Notes: a model not told the origin generated them from the sequence alone. Shown: positions 48,691-61,016, counted from the first letter of the stretch. The stretch is DNA of 64,000 nt from Panorpa germanica (GCA_963678705.1 OY783213.1:14512451-14576450); one strand, 5' to 3'. Numbers and translations: made by a program.

Positions 48691-48766
48691 ATAATCCATG
48701 CAAGAAGCAGCGCATCAAATATACAGCGTGAAACTTCTTTGAAAGTAAATTTAATCTTCTGTGCAG
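48691..48766 (+). CDS. Candidate exon (76 nt), possibly carrying a stop codon
   Basis: Strong acceptor TTTTCTTATTTTTCAG, strong donor GTGCAG then GTAAGAG. In the frame continuing from 12,484 it reads D (split codon) then NPCKKQRIKYTA and TGA, leaving about 36 bases of 3' untranslated sequence before the donor. That is short enough to avoid nonsense-mediated decay rules. In phase 0 it is instead fully open (IIHARSSASNIQRETSLKVN then LIFCA) and would join in phase to the segment at 50,827. The two readings exclude each other. A non-coding exon is also possible. Confidence 0.35.
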
Positions 48767-49049
48767 GTAAGAGACAAAATATTAACTATTCAGAATAAAA
48801 GTCGTGCAAACTATAATCTAGTGAAATAGCTCGCTAGATGAAGTTTAAGACAACATCAAAATATTCATAGTTTTCATTCACTTTTTCGTCTTTTAAATGT
48901 CTTGCAGAGTAAGTGAACATGATTCCCTTTAGCACTAAATCAAGAAATTAAGTAAGAAATTATCTCAAAGTTCTAGTAAATAGAAAAATATTATTTGAAT
49001 CACTCATTGTGAATCAATCAAATTGTAAAAACTAAAACAAAATCTAATG

Positions 49050-50036
49050 GGCTTGTGTCCTATGTCTTAATTTCTATAAAAGTGTACTATATATTGATAA
49101 AGTGGGTTACTAGAACCTCAAATGTTCAATTATTTTTTAATAACTCCTTATATGTTAAGAGATATTAACAATTAAAAAAATCATTTTGTCTCTTTAATTA
49201 TTAAAGGGATTCAACGTTGTACACATTCCAAATGCATGTGACATCACAATCCTTGTGTAAGGTTACCAACCTTACAGCTCATAAATCTCTGCTATATGTA
49301 TTTATATATCAAAATATCAAATATTATTTATAGCTATTTCAAGGAACTCTCAAATTCCAATATTATGTCTCCCTTGACTTGATTATTTGACTACCAACAG
49401 CTACAGAACAGTACCACAGCATTGACCTACTCAACAAATAACTGACGTTAAAATGCATTTCACGTCATACAAATATGGCCGACCATTTCTAGCGCTAAAA
49501 CTACAATTCAAACTTTTAATTGCTATATCTCCGTTAATATTTAGATATTTAATAAAATAGACACGCCAATCAGTGTTACCAACCCTACTGTTTTAACAGT
49601 AGATTTGCTGTTTTCACATTGATGTCCCTGTTTTCTGTTTCATTCCTAATTTTTACTGTTTTTCGATTAGCGTTCAGCGCCACCTATTACACTATGCAAA
49701 TATTTTTTTGATAACGTGAAAATATTGAAGATGAGGCAATTGAGAATGAAAGTGGAAAATAATTTTACTTTGATTTTTATTTTTTTGTTGTTGTGATTAT
49801 TAATATAACAATGTATGTGAGTTCTGGTAACTAAGAAAATTGTTCATTGTTTTAATTATATGAGCAAAAGTATGAAATCTGCCTTTTTTTTCTTTACCTA
49901 CTGTTTTCTCCTGTTTTTTTTTTGCGAGCTGCTGTTTTTTAGTTTTTTGGGGTTGGCAACACTGACGCCAATACACATTTATTAACCTCAATTTCAATCA
50001 ACAATTGAAAAATCGACCACTAGAAAATGAGGACAC
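49050..50036 (-). mobile_element. Family E element, near full length, interrupted
   Basis: Both ends carry TGTGTCCT (left GGGCTTGTGTCCTATGTC; right, reversed, GTGTCCTCATTTTCTAGTGG). The body contains GTAAGGTTACCAACCTTACA and CACGTCATACAAATATGGCC. It is interrupted by a hAT element at 49,571-49,964, leaving about 590 bp of family E. No coding capacity. Fragments are at 15,100, 29,880, 39,278 and 58,645. Confidence 0.65.
49571..49964. mobile_element. Non-autonomous hAT element (394 bp) with 8-bp target duplication
   Basis: Starts CAGTGTTACCAACCC and, reversed, ends CAGTGTTGCCAACCC. ACGCCAAT is present on both sides (49,563-49,570 and 49,965-49,972), the 8-bp duplication typical of hAT. Removing it restores the family-E sequence GACACGCCAATACAC, as at 39,350. 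Interior T-rich, no transposase. Confidence 0.9.
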
Positions 50037-50826
50037 TGACTAAATTTAATACAAATTTCTATTTAAGTATATGAATTATTTTTAAGAAGCATTACTTTAA
50101 AATTTTGTTTAAATTATTAATAAAATTAATATAGTTTTACAAATCAGTTCTATTAAAATGCACTGTTTTGCTGTGTTATGAAAATTATAATACGGGATCT
50201 AAATTCTTTATCATATTATGCTCTTAGTGGCTTTTAAAAGTTACTTATAAGGTAAATATATCAGCTATCGTTAACGTAAATCACTGAAATTTCCTCTCTG
50301 TGTTACTATGCATACAATATTTAGATGCGATAAATGAATTATCAGTTTTGCTCGACTAATACCAGCCCTGGGTTGTCAGTGACATATCGTCACTCCAGAC
50401 AGCAGACAGCGGCAACTTCCCCGTTCATCGGTTTAACTTCAAAGATTAACGAACACAAATTAATTGAACGCACGTTAAGTTTGGTTCAGTTTAAATTAGT
50501 CATAGTGAATAATTGGAGCATCTAAGACGCTCAGTTTATCTCAAATTAGGAGAATTGTATTGATGTTGATGTTAATGTTAGATGGTGCTGCCGTACTGAG
50601 ACCAACTGAGCACTGAGCACTGAGCTTTGAGCAGAGAGATACAATAATTAACTTACGTGTAGTACATGATTATGTATATGTAAGAAATTTCTTCTTCTTC
50701 AACTAGAGCCTGTTTTGCTTGATGTCCTGGTAATTGACAAGATCATTTTCCGGTCGTATTTTGACGTTCATAGCAGATGCAACAGAAATTGTATTGTATC
50801 CAGTGTAAATTTGTATATTTCTTTAG
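50037..50826. other. Non-coding stretch
   Basis: No gene supported. A short GAGCACTGAGCACTGAGC tandem lies at about 50,609-50,626. The frame 50,334-50,525 has no recognisable content. Confidence 0.4.
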
Positions 50827-50868
50827 TTGATAACACTGCCCAGAGATATTACAACGCATTCTGGTCAG
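50827..50868 (+). CDS. Candidate micro-exon (42 nt)
   Basis: Acceptor TTTGTATATTTCTTTAG and a consensus donor (TGGTCAG then GTAAGCTA). In the frame that continues the phase-0 reading of 48,691-48,766 it gives V (split codon) then DNTAQRYYNAFWS. A further acceptor (TTTCTTTGATTTCAG) at 51,014-51,028 would then give a glycine codon, a Met codon and TAA, with AATAAA at about 51,043. The chain is in phase throughout, but every piece is short and unconfirmed. Confidence 0.25.
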
Positions 50869-51028
50869 GTAAGCTAACGGTATATATTAGTTATAGCTAC
50901 TTTCATTGTAGTTGATATTTGGAATCGACAAAACTCACTGTGCATAATGTTAGGTTATAATAAAATTGGATAAAAAGGAATTAACAATTTAAATAATAAA
51001 CTTTAAATGTGGTTTCTTTGATTTCAGG

Positions 51029-54000
51029 TATGTAAATTACTAAAATAAACTTTGATTTTAGAAGCAACAAATAAGTTTGATTAAAAATTTACAATTCCTA
51101 ATAAAATGTCTTATATATTTTTCAAGCGATGTTCTTTTTACAAAATACGCATCATGAGTGGAAGTTTCTATTTTAATGTTTATTAATACACCACTGTATC
51201 GTAGAAGTTCAAACGTATGTATATCAAAGTGCATGAGTATTACTATCACATAGCTCAATAACTTCGCAGGATGACATATAATTGGCGCCACTATTGGCAA
51301 AGGCATATGATTTTTGGGTAGTACAAACCTTCAAACGATATGTGTCAAAATTTCATGACATTCCAACTATTAATTTTCAAATTACAGTAGTTTCATTGAC
51401 GCTACTTTTGTAATTTTCAAAAAACAATGGAAAAATTTGAATTTCGTGTTACCGCTTAAGCAAAATAAGGCTTGACAAGTGTTATTCGAACTTGGTTTTT
51501 TTTCTCATTAAAAAGCAATGCTTATATTGTTTAATTATTCACCCATACTACTGATAGTTCTCTTTAAAATTATCAAAATCGACCCCAATCTCTTAGATTT
51601 CATGTGCTTGAGACAAGGGTTTTCTATTTCGAGGTGTTCCTCATCCCACTTCTGAAACACCCACCATTCACCGGTCGGTATCATCAGCATCAGATGAATT
51701 TTAAATATTCGCACGGAATCAGACTGTGTGATAACGCTTAGTACCAGTACTAGCACCCTTCTTAGCTCTTAACACTACACAAGCAGTCGGTGTATGCGTC
51801 GGCGTCGGCGTCTGTACTCCTTGTCCAAATGATCGACATTTACATTTCTTTAATTTCGATGAAATCAGTTAATTTACATTCGCAATTCTACTAATTAAAT
51901 TCTTAGTCTTATCGTAGAAAATTTATTTCTTTTAATTAATTCCAATTTATTTTTATTTTTTAATAAGATATTCTCATTCACGTTTATATATTTTTTGAAC
52001 GAGGAGTAAAAATCCTGTGAGGAATAAACAGCGAATCAGTAAAGACAGTAGCACTCGCACTCCAAACTTTATATTAAACGGCATTTATGTTTAACTCCAG
52101 ACTGCTTTGTGTTCTTGATTTATTTATTATTAAATTTGAAATAGTTTCAGCCAAAAGGCAGGTGGTATACCTGATCGCTTAGTCAAGGCCAAACTGAATC
52201 AGATTGGTATACTATTTAATGATTAGTTTATAAACAAAATTTGACCATTTCTTAAAATCCCATAAGTTTTATATAGTTTAAATCACTAAATATAAACGTT
52301 TTTATATTTGAAAACACGGAAGGTCAGTACAGAATTGCAAATCGATTGTCATTTTAGTACACTGTTACCATCTATATTTAACTATAGAACCATGAAGTAA
52401 TGTTTCACCTTATTTTAGAAGAGGATGGCAAATTGTAGATAAGGAACATATAAGCCATCTCATCAGAACTTGTAGACATTGAGGTCCTACAAACCCTACA
52501 ACCTCATTATATAGCGACGTGAGTCACTGAGGTCACACTACGAATAAAAATTGCGCAGAAATAAATTTGTATAAAAAACAAATAAAGAAAACTATAAAGA
52601 AGCACACAAAATCGACAGAAATAAGAAATTTGAAATACCAGATAGAAACAAAAAGAAAAAACTTTAGACACTTTCAGGAATATTTGAAGTAAGAAAATTA
52701 GTTCTCGGTAGTACTACTAGAAAACATTCTATTTTTCATTTTTCTTAAAACCTTTTTTCCTGCGAATCACAGTTACGTATATGCAGGGTTTATTACACAT
52801 AAAAAATGTTAAATTTTTATATAAACTTTTTAGGTTAATATAACGTAATAAAATTAATGACAATGTAACAGAATTATGTTAAATTTCGGTAACGTTTCAT
52901 AAAAAATATTACGTTAAATAATGGATTTAAGTTTTGTGTTTAGTGGGTATTCACTAAAATAATTTTTCTAAATGACTGTCCCTACAAAAGGGTTCCAAAT
53001 GATAAAATAAATTAAAGGACGGCATAAAAACTTCAAATGCAATTAAAACTGATTTGTTTCTGCCTCATTAAGGGTTAATTTTTAATTTATTAGGAACATT
53101 TTATTGTTTTCTTGAGCTGAAGCGACTAAGTCAAATGGATCAGCGTAATTTGATTACGTAAAGCATCGTCTTGAAGTTTTGCAGAACGGTCGAAATGACT
53201 AGACAGATATTTGTTCAGAAAACATTTAATCGCAGTCGTCACACTTTAAAACGCACTAAGTAAAAGTATTTCATTATAAAAATAAGTTTAAAATAAAAAA
53301 TTAATCACACCCCCTCCCTAAAATTATTTGTTTTATTATTAGAAGGGTTGCTGCGATGCTTATTTCATTTTGATGTAGAATTGTTAAATTATTTGGTTGA
53401 CTGTACAAATCTCCTTGAAATAAGTTTCCGTAATTTTGTAATCAGCAATTCAAAGGTCTTTAAAACAATCAAGCGAATGACGAATGGCTATTTTGCAGGA
53501 ACAAAGCAGTTGAAACGACTATAGAGCCAATGCAGCTGCAGGGAACTAAACTTTCCCTGTAGTTGTCTAACTATCAGGGTTGTCCAACATTTTATTGGAC
53601 CCCTTCTTATTTAGAAAAGTTGTGTCCCTATTTATTTGTTGTGTGATTGAATTAGACTAGAGGTTGGCTAGGTAATTACTCAAAGTGGGAGAAAGGGTAA
53701 TGCAGGCTAGAGCACTTAAATAAAATATGCAATCTTTAATGAAAAAATATTTATTCCAAAATGATATTTTTATTAATTTTATCAGTTTTATTTTTTAACT
53801 TTATTTATCTTATCTTATGATTGGCTTGGTGCTAAAAAGGTCTATGTCAAAACCTAAATATGTACTGCGATGAAAATTATTTTAACTTCAATTACAAACT
53901 TCAAAACATAAATATGTTTACATAGAAAAAAATTCAGCGTCACACCACAGATCATACAGTTTACCTTTTATTTATTTTCCTTTCTTACAAAACACAGTAA

Positions 54001-54318
54001 GTGCACTTTTTTTATTGTTTCAGACCTTTGGAATTCTTATTGAAATTTATGATAATATATGTCTATTGTTTTTGTTATTTTCTTAAATATTCAAAAGTTG
54101 GCAAGGATATAATTATTCCAAATTTGAAATTATGATCTTTCGCTTAAGTTTTATACATATTTTAACGTCCCAGTATGGATATTAAAGTCTGTAGAATATA
54201 ATTATCCATTTGATTTATCTTTGCTTATCACCTTTATAATATGAAAACTATATGTGTTGTTCGAGCTAGCAGTCAGTGAGTAGTAGTACTCTTAAACATC
54301 TCTTTTGCTCTGTGTTAT
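51029..54318. other. Long non-coding stretch
   Basis: No firm gene. On the minus strand 51,756-51,535 is open for 73 codons (includes PTGEWWVFQKWDEEHLEIEN), protein-like but unrecognised. GGCGTCGGCGTC repeat at about 51,801. CAGGGTTGTCCAACATTTT at 53,575 resembles a hAT end without a partner. A good acceptor (TTTTTTTATTGTTTCAG, ending 54,024) leads to no convincing exon. Confidence 0.4.
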
Positions 54319-54460
54319 CAGTGGCGGCCTTAGGAGGTGGCAAGCAGGGCAACTCAAAGCAGGTGCTTTGCTCTTGTATGGGCCTCGCTCTGTCGCGCAA
54401 CAACTCAGGTAATTACTATATATGTATTTGAATTTCGTGCATTGCGCATTTTGTAGTGAT
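54319..54460 (+). mobile_element. Family H hAT-type element, 5' end only
   Basis: CAGTGGCGGCCTTAGGAGGT is the best-preserved hAT-type terminus of this family, followed by GGGCCTCGC and ATATATGTATTTGAATTTCG, which match 16,345 and 16,388. The rest of the element is missing. Confidence 0.55.
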
Positions 54461-57400
54461 CTACTAAACTATGTATAAACAAAAACTATTTCTTATTCTA
54501 CAATTTAATATATAATTTAATTGCATAAAAATAAATAGTAATTAAAACCAAAGTAATTGAAGTGAAACTCTGCAATTACACTAAATAAGAACCACCTTAA
54601 ATTCATGACCGTATTAAATAAAAGAATGAAATAAGCGAAATCGTTTTCAAAATGCAGAGTAGAATCCCTTCCTCTCTCCCTCCCTCTGGAGAATATCCCT
54701 CCAGTCATTAATATATAAAACACATATAATAGTTAAAATACATTATGCCTAATTACTCAATAACTTAGGGTTAGTTTTAATAACAGAAATTGAAATGAAA
54801 GACATTACAGCTAATATAGAAAGAAGTAGTAAAGCTCCAAGACCCTTCTCTCACTCCACCTCCTTAGCCGTTCTTCTCTGTCACCCCCATTCAACCCAAC
54901 CACCCCACACTTTGCAAAATATCTGTAGGATAAAATCAGCGCGCATTTAGCTTAGCTCTTTTAGTTCTAATGAGTGTCGCCAGGGTAAATAATGGCGCTA
55001 TTTAAACAATTTGTGAGTCGAAATAACATTAAAATCTGTCTGAGTCGAAACGTAAATCAGGTTTAACGCCTCTATAAGAATATTCTATACATATAGAGAT
55101 CTTCCAAGACTGTAACTCTGGTTGAATGAGAGGCAGGCGTTAGAGGTAGGAGACGATGGTAGTGGCATTTCAGCTTCCAACTTCCAAGGCATTAGATGTG
55201 AGATAGACATCAAATAAGTTTATTCTGTTTATTATCTGCCGCCTTAGGCACTCGTATCTTACTATTTTCAACTTAAATACAAAAAGTTACTTTTCTTAAT
55301 TGTTATTGGTAAATGATTACGGACATTTGAAAGTCAGATGGTTTAATTAAAGTTATTAGAAGACATTCAATTTATTTTTGAAATTTAAATAACTAATTTA
55401 GTTTTTCATTTCTACACTTTCTTGATTTAAGTTTATTAGTTTCCGTAATTTAAATTTTGGAGTATTGAACACGAAAAAAAAAGTGTTTCATATTTTAAAA
55501 TAACTTAAAATCGGTGAAATAGGGTAAATTATTCAAAATAAAACTCTTAGGGGTAATACATGCTTTATGCAGATAGTAATAAAATAATATTATCTCCACA
55601 AGACGATTGTATAATAATATGTCCCTAAAAATAGAGCCCATAATACAGATGATTCGAATATTTCTATAAATATATTTTATCAACAGATAATATCATAATA
55701 TTCGAAACAAACTATAACACATTTCCTGTTAAAATTTTGCTAAATTAATTGCAAGCAGTTATTTGAATTTAAACGTTGGCGCCTTAAATAATTTCACTTC
55801 AGTTCTATCAGTTGATTATAGGCTGTGACAATACAGTATTTGAATATTACGATGCTATTTAGAAGATGCAGTCCCAGTCAGCTAGCTACGAGTTATAAAA
55901 GCAAAATTGCAAACATTGATTATGTGTTATGACATGTGTTATAAAATGAATTACATAGTAAACATAAAATATGTTTTAATTAACATCCTGACAATTAAGA
56001 AATTCAAATTATTAGCTTACATAAATTTAAAATAAAATTTCATTTCATTTCTGTCCATCAAATAAATTTACGTATTTTTTCATCTTCCTACTTTAGCTTT
56101 AATAAATAAATATATGAACTAAATTTAGGTATTAGGTAGCTTCTTTTATCAGCTTGTTGCATAAATTAAAAAATTTCAAGAAAATTATTTTTGTTAAGTA
56201 TTTTTATTCCATCAACGATTCGCAAATTCTAATTTTAGTCTCTAAGTTCAATTCTATTCAGCTAACACTCAATAAATGCAACTCATGTAAAATACTTCTT
56301 AAGTTATAAATAAAATTATTTTAGTAGTATACATTGAAATGAGAATCTTTATCGTAATCCCTATCTTAGGTCACAAGATCTAAAACACTACAGAGAATAT
56401 CCCTTTCATGTAAGAACATTTATTTGGTATTTAGCAATGTTCTTCTTGATCTTACCCGGATCACAAGAGGTACAAAACGTATTCCCTTTGCTTCCAAAGA
56501 CAACTTAATATGTCCTAGCATATTTTTATAAACCCTAACCACTAAGTCAACTTAACCAACAAGCATACTTCAAAGTTACTAAACATGAATAAAAAAACTC
56601 TCTAATTCTATATGTCAAGGAAATACATCTCTTAACAGATTAAACAATCATAAAGTCCACCATTTAAGGAAAACAAGAATACACAAAGACTTGGTAAGGT
56701 GGAACGGGAGCGGGAACGGGAACGAGAGGGTCAAAAGGCAAAAGACATTGTTTTTGAGTTATATCTCTGTTATTATTTCATTGTCTATGAAATGTCCAAA
56801 GACGTATAGTTGTAAACACATGAAAGAAGTCAAATACAACAGTGGTCAAAACCTCCCACTATAATCATGCACCCCACCCACCCCTCTTCTCCTGGGTCAA
56901 CCCTGCTTAATCTAACGTTAGATGGTAGCACTAATTATCTTCTAAACACTATCATCTAAAGATCAAAGCAGGTGGCGGACAGTTCGCTAGGATTATACCT
57001 GACAAAACAATCTCGTTGTATATTCTGCAGTACACACACACACAAAACCAAAGTACTGTACGACAATGCAAAGTACGGATAAAGAACTGAACTGAACTAT
57101 CGAAACAGTGTTAGTAGGGTGTTGATTGTGTAAGGGTTCTTGCTTAGGGATTAATAATCCTTTGATTATTTTATAAGAATACTTTCCGGTGACTTAACTT
57201 GTGTACATTCACATTAAAGGAAGATCTCGGAGATATTAACTAATTTCTGTTTTACACAGGTTAAAAATGTAACACAATTTAACACTAGAATTAGCTTATA
57301 GTAAGGTAGCACGCATGAAACTAATACTGTCAGATTTTTCCATATAAGGAGCAGAATATAGCTTGTACTTCAATAAATGTATTAACTATAGACTGATAAA

Positions 57401-57539
57401 ACTTATCAAAGACACTTTGGGTAATTGTGCTATAATCCTCATCAATTGAATATTATACTCGTAGTTATAGTCAATAATTAGTAACTACATATGCAGTTAT
57501 ATTTTGTAATTTTTCTCGTCTCTAAATTTAATATTTAAT
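54461..57539. other. Long non-coding stretch
   Basis: No gene supported. GGGAGCGGGAACGGGAACGA at about 56,706 and an (AC)n run at 57,029-57,045. Pyrimidine-rich blocks at 54,655-54,690 and 54,835-54,910 lack reading frames. Confidence 0.4.
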
Positions 57540-57685
57540 GTATTATTATTATTTTTTTTTAATGATTACGTGCTGAGGCTTGTTACAGTCTAGCAATAAT
57601 TATTCATCTCGCTCTATCCTGAATAACCGTTTTGGCTCTTTCATTCGTTCTTCCTCCGTTCGGAGTGTATCATATTTAAAATCAC
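57540..57685 (-). mobile_element. Probable LINE or SINE 3' end with ATA-rich tail
   Basis: On the minus strand GCCAAAACGGTTATTCAGGA and AAGCCTCAGCACGTAATCAT run into AAAAAAAATAATAATAATAC at about 57,561-57,540. A GC-containing unique end followed by an A/ATA tail suggests a truncated retrotransposon. Family unknown. Confidence 0.35.
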
Positions 57686-58644
57686 CATAACCTGATCTTT
57701 GTTAACTACAGGTCGAACTAAATGAAATTATTAAAGAATAGTAACTGCATTTGATTATATTTGGCATATAATTTAATAAATGATTCATTTCATATAAGTA
57801 TAAATGAAAATGAACTCGAAAAGACGATAGCTTTCTTCACAAGCTAGCTTATCCACAATCTCACTCGATACGCTTCTGTTTAAACGGTTTCTAAGAATAC
57901 ATGATAATAGAATAAAGTTGCAAGAAACACTTTTGGAAATAATACGCAGGTTTGCTTATTTGGTTTTTTCTAAAAATTGAGATAGTCAAATATAAAATAC
58001 CAGTAACTTAAAATCGAAATATTATAAAAAAGAAGTGTTTTTGCAAAATCGGTATAAAGAAGAATAATTTTACGATTATTTTCAAAATTCCGGTAAATGA
58101 ATGTCATTGTTATTTGTAAACCATTTCCGTACGTTTTCATTCAGTAATTTGAGGAGTATTTTGAATTTCAAAGCAACTTTGTAGGTTTCCCATTTATGAC
58201 CTAAAATGCATAACATTTCCATGACAGACTGTACCATTACCATCCCATGTTATATATTTAACACACATATTAGAGTACTTGAAAGTTTCCAAGCTGACTT
58301 CTAAAACTGATGTCCGAGCGAAACAAAGGGGTTGCATGGATGAGGCCGCCAACAGGAGGGTCAAGAGGAGAAAGAGAGATCAGTTAGAGGGCTGATTGCG
58401 CCGGGAAGACCGTGCTAAAGCAACTTGCTTTGAAGTGGTCAACAGAGTGATTATAGCCGCTAAACTGGAATCGGATTCGAAAACAACTTCTCCAAGTATT
58501 TGACAGATTTATAATCCTATGTAGTTATGAGTTTCAACAAAAGAGAGAATCACAAAAAATTCATCTTGTTTAGAAAATGTTAACGTTTGTAAATTTCTAT
58601 AGTTGTGTGATTGGCAAAGATTAGAGTAAATCTCGTATTTTCTC
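57686..58644. other. Non-coding stretch
   Basis: No gene supported. A purine-rich patch at 58,340-58,400 has no reading frame of note. Confidence 0.4.
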
Positions 58645-59010
58645 CAAAAAGCCTGATGAACTCCTTAATTATTAGGAGTTATTAACAATTAAAAAATTCA
58701 TTTTGTCCCTTTAATTATTAAATGGATATATAACATTGCAAGACAGGTGACATCACCTATAGAAGAGATAGAACTCTTATCCATAGAAAAACTAACTGAC
58801 CTACCCTTAATAGTACATAATAGACCTGTTACGTCATAAATATAGCAGACATCCGTAGCGCTAAAACTACAATTCAAATTTTTAATTTCTATATTTCCGT
58901 CAACATTTAGACATTTATTAAAATAAAAATGCGAATATATTAACATCAATTTTAACCAATAATTGAAAAATCGATCCTTAAAAAATGAGTACACAGGCCC
59001 ATTGAAGGCA
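58645..59010 (-). mobile_element. Family E element, truncated copy
   Basis: Its right end, reversed (TGGGCCTGTGTACTCATTTT), is the family-E terminus. Toward the left it reads AGCGCTAAAACTACAATTCA and AACAATTAAAAAATTCATTT, matching 49,160-49,500. A middle segment is deleted relative to the fuller copy. The 127-codon minus-strand frame here is fortuitous. Confidence 0.6.
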
Positions 59011-59045
59011 CATGACTTTCCAAGTAGCTTACCCAACACACAAAC

Positions 59046-59118
59046 CAGTGGTGTACCAAAGCTAATATAGACCTGTTGCAACCCTCCCCCCCAATCTCCT
59101 CCTCACGATACGTCACTA
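59046..59118. mobile_element. Tiny hAT-like element (73 bp), tentative
   Basis: CAGTGGTGTACCAAAG and, reversed, TAGTGACGTATCGTGAGG resemble hAT termini. Flanks ACACAAAC and ATACAAGC match at 6 of 8 positions, as in a degraded target duplication. Confidence 0.35.
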
Positions 59119-59939
59119 ATACAAGCCTATCTGCATATTGCCTGCACTGAATTATTGACTTATTTTCCCAATAACCTACATGTATTATAAATGATTGCAA
59201 AAAAGAAAAATATAAGAAATAAGCATAAGGCTGTAAGTAGGGAGGGGTGTGGAGGAGGGAAGAGGAGAACTAATTAACACAACAGCAATATTTCCCGACA
59301 TCTGTTTTTGATCGTATAATCGACGGCAAGTAGAACGTTTGTCGGTGTGAGATATGGTTTGAACGTAGTGACGTCACAAATCAAGTCTGATGACAGCGCC
59401 ATTAAGAAATTGTCAGCAATAGCTCATGTCAACAACAACACAAGATGGCGGGAGGTAATACTAGCAGGAGTAGTACAAGGATGAGGATGAGGATGAGGAT
59501 CAAGACCAGGACGTTGGGTGGTTTAGTAGTTAGTTATCGTCAACCGGATACATTGACAGCATGAGTTGATTTATAGTCAACGTTATAAAGTGAAGATTGG
59601 GCTGGTGAATAATTACTCTGATTAGAAGATGAGGTATTGTTCGAGCTTCATGTCTAGGAAATGGATATGTAAGTAGTCCTCAACAGGAGCTTACGCCGGA
59701 AGTTCATTGAAATAGACATCTTTCAGGGGGTTTATGGGAGATACATTTTTCTAGCTTATCGTAATTATTTATTCTGAGCATCAATGAAGTAAGGCAGTGC
59801 CAGATTAGATATATAAATGAAGTAACAAATGCTACAAGATTCGAGTTACTGGAGGCACTGCGCCTAGAACAGAAAATATTCAGCTGGTAAAATTTTGGGT
59901 GAAATATTTTTCTTCGGATCTAGCATTAGAACAGCACAG
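59119..59939. other. Non-coding stretch
   Basis: No gene supported. (GATGAG)n at about 59,479-59,499. A G-rich block at 59,240-59,268. Confidence 0.4.
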
Positions 59940-60240
59940 AAGCGTAAAGTATCATTCCCACTGACTGTTTTAATTTTATTGTGTATTTTGTATTTAATTT
60001 AAATTGTTTAGCATATCCCAATACGCGTAGTCATTCACAGTACCATTTTTAATTTAATTTATTTTTTAAGTTTTCTTAAAACTTTACAAGGCCCAATGTT
60101 TTAAATTAAAAATATTAAATTAAGAAAAACTATATTATATTATAACCACCAAAATGTGACAATCTGTTAAAATGCAGTTAGATTTATATTTAAAAGAAGT
60201 TTATTGTCAGTTTGTCAAAAATAAAGAAATAAAAACAATT
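59940..60240 (+). mobile_element. Family D element, one end
   Basis: AAAGTATCATTCCCACTGAC followed by ATTTTGTATTTAATTTAAAT, AATACGCGTAGTC and TTACAAGGCCCAATGTTTTA matches 38,264-38,560 closely. The opposite end is not found. Confidence 0.6.
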
Positions 60241-60412
60241 TTGATTACTAATTGTTATTAAAAACAGCAATTTTAATTATTCCACTTTAATATCGAGGTT
60301 AAAAGAGACTATATTTATAAATAAAGCGCTTTTTTCATAAATAAAAGTCACAAAATTATCAAACTACCCTCGTATACTAGTAAAACATATTTGGAAACTT
60401 CTTTCGTCCAGT

Positions 60413-60806
60413 GTGTGCATTACAATTTCCACGAGACACTGTTTTCCATATGAATCATCATTCTTACACAAAGCTCCTTTATTAACTGGGTGTCCGCTCC
60501 TTCGCGAGTGTTTATCCAGTCACCAGGATACGATTCCTCCATCTGAACAACGAGATCTTTACCATTGTAGCAAGTGTGCCATGTCCCATAACTACCACTG
60601 CGAATATGAGGACATGCAGGATACTCCGCGAGAGTGTCGAGTGCCAAGGATCGGTGCAGGACACCCTGCGTACCTCCCCTCCCCCCTTCTTCCCCAACGA
60701 ATGCTCGATTCACAGTCACTAAACCGCATACTCGCGGAGACCAGTTGGAATTTCTCGAGGAATAAAAATATTTCAATATGTTTGTTTTAATCCGGCAAGC
60801 ACACAT
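60413..60806. other. GC-rich island, open on both strands, unknown
   Basis: The plus strand is open for 125 codons (60,413-60,790) and the minus for 128 (60,806-60,420). The minus frame includes EYPACPHIRSGSYGTWHTCY then NGKDLVVQMEESYPGDW, and the plus frame includes LYHCSKCAMSHNYHCEYEDM. Both look protein-like and neither matches a family I know. A donor-like AAATT then GTAATG lies at the minus-strand end. It may hold an exon of a host gene, but strand and boundaries cannot be settled from sequence alone. Confidence 0.3.
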
Positions 60807-60854
60807 CTATTACATGGACTTAAGCTCTGTGCCCGGCCTGGGGACGGAGCCTGG

Positions 60855-60880
60855 GCCTGTGCCTGTGCCTGTGCCTGGGT
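60855..60880 (+). repeat. GTGCCT microsatellite
   Basis: Four tandem near-copies of the hexamer CTGTGC/GTGCCT within a GC-rich patch. Minus-strand translation gives alternating Gln-Ala. Confidence 0.8.
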
Positions 60881-61016
60881 CATTGGGGACGTTAGCGGGG
60901 AAGGAGGAAGGGAACTCGTTGCACTCCAAAAAAGTGATTCATATTGTTCTCTTAACCGCAACGATTACACGAGGCGTACAACGTATTTCTCAAAAATGCT
61001 CTCTTAAATTAGAATA

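Noticed and set aside
53575-53593. CAGGGTTGTCCAACATTTT as a hAT element end
   Set aside because: No matching inverted end or 8-bp duplication could be found, so no element is called.
58698-59081. 127-codon minus-strand open frame
   Set aside because: It lies across a family-E fragment and the unrelated DNA beside it. Other family-E copies do not keep the frame.
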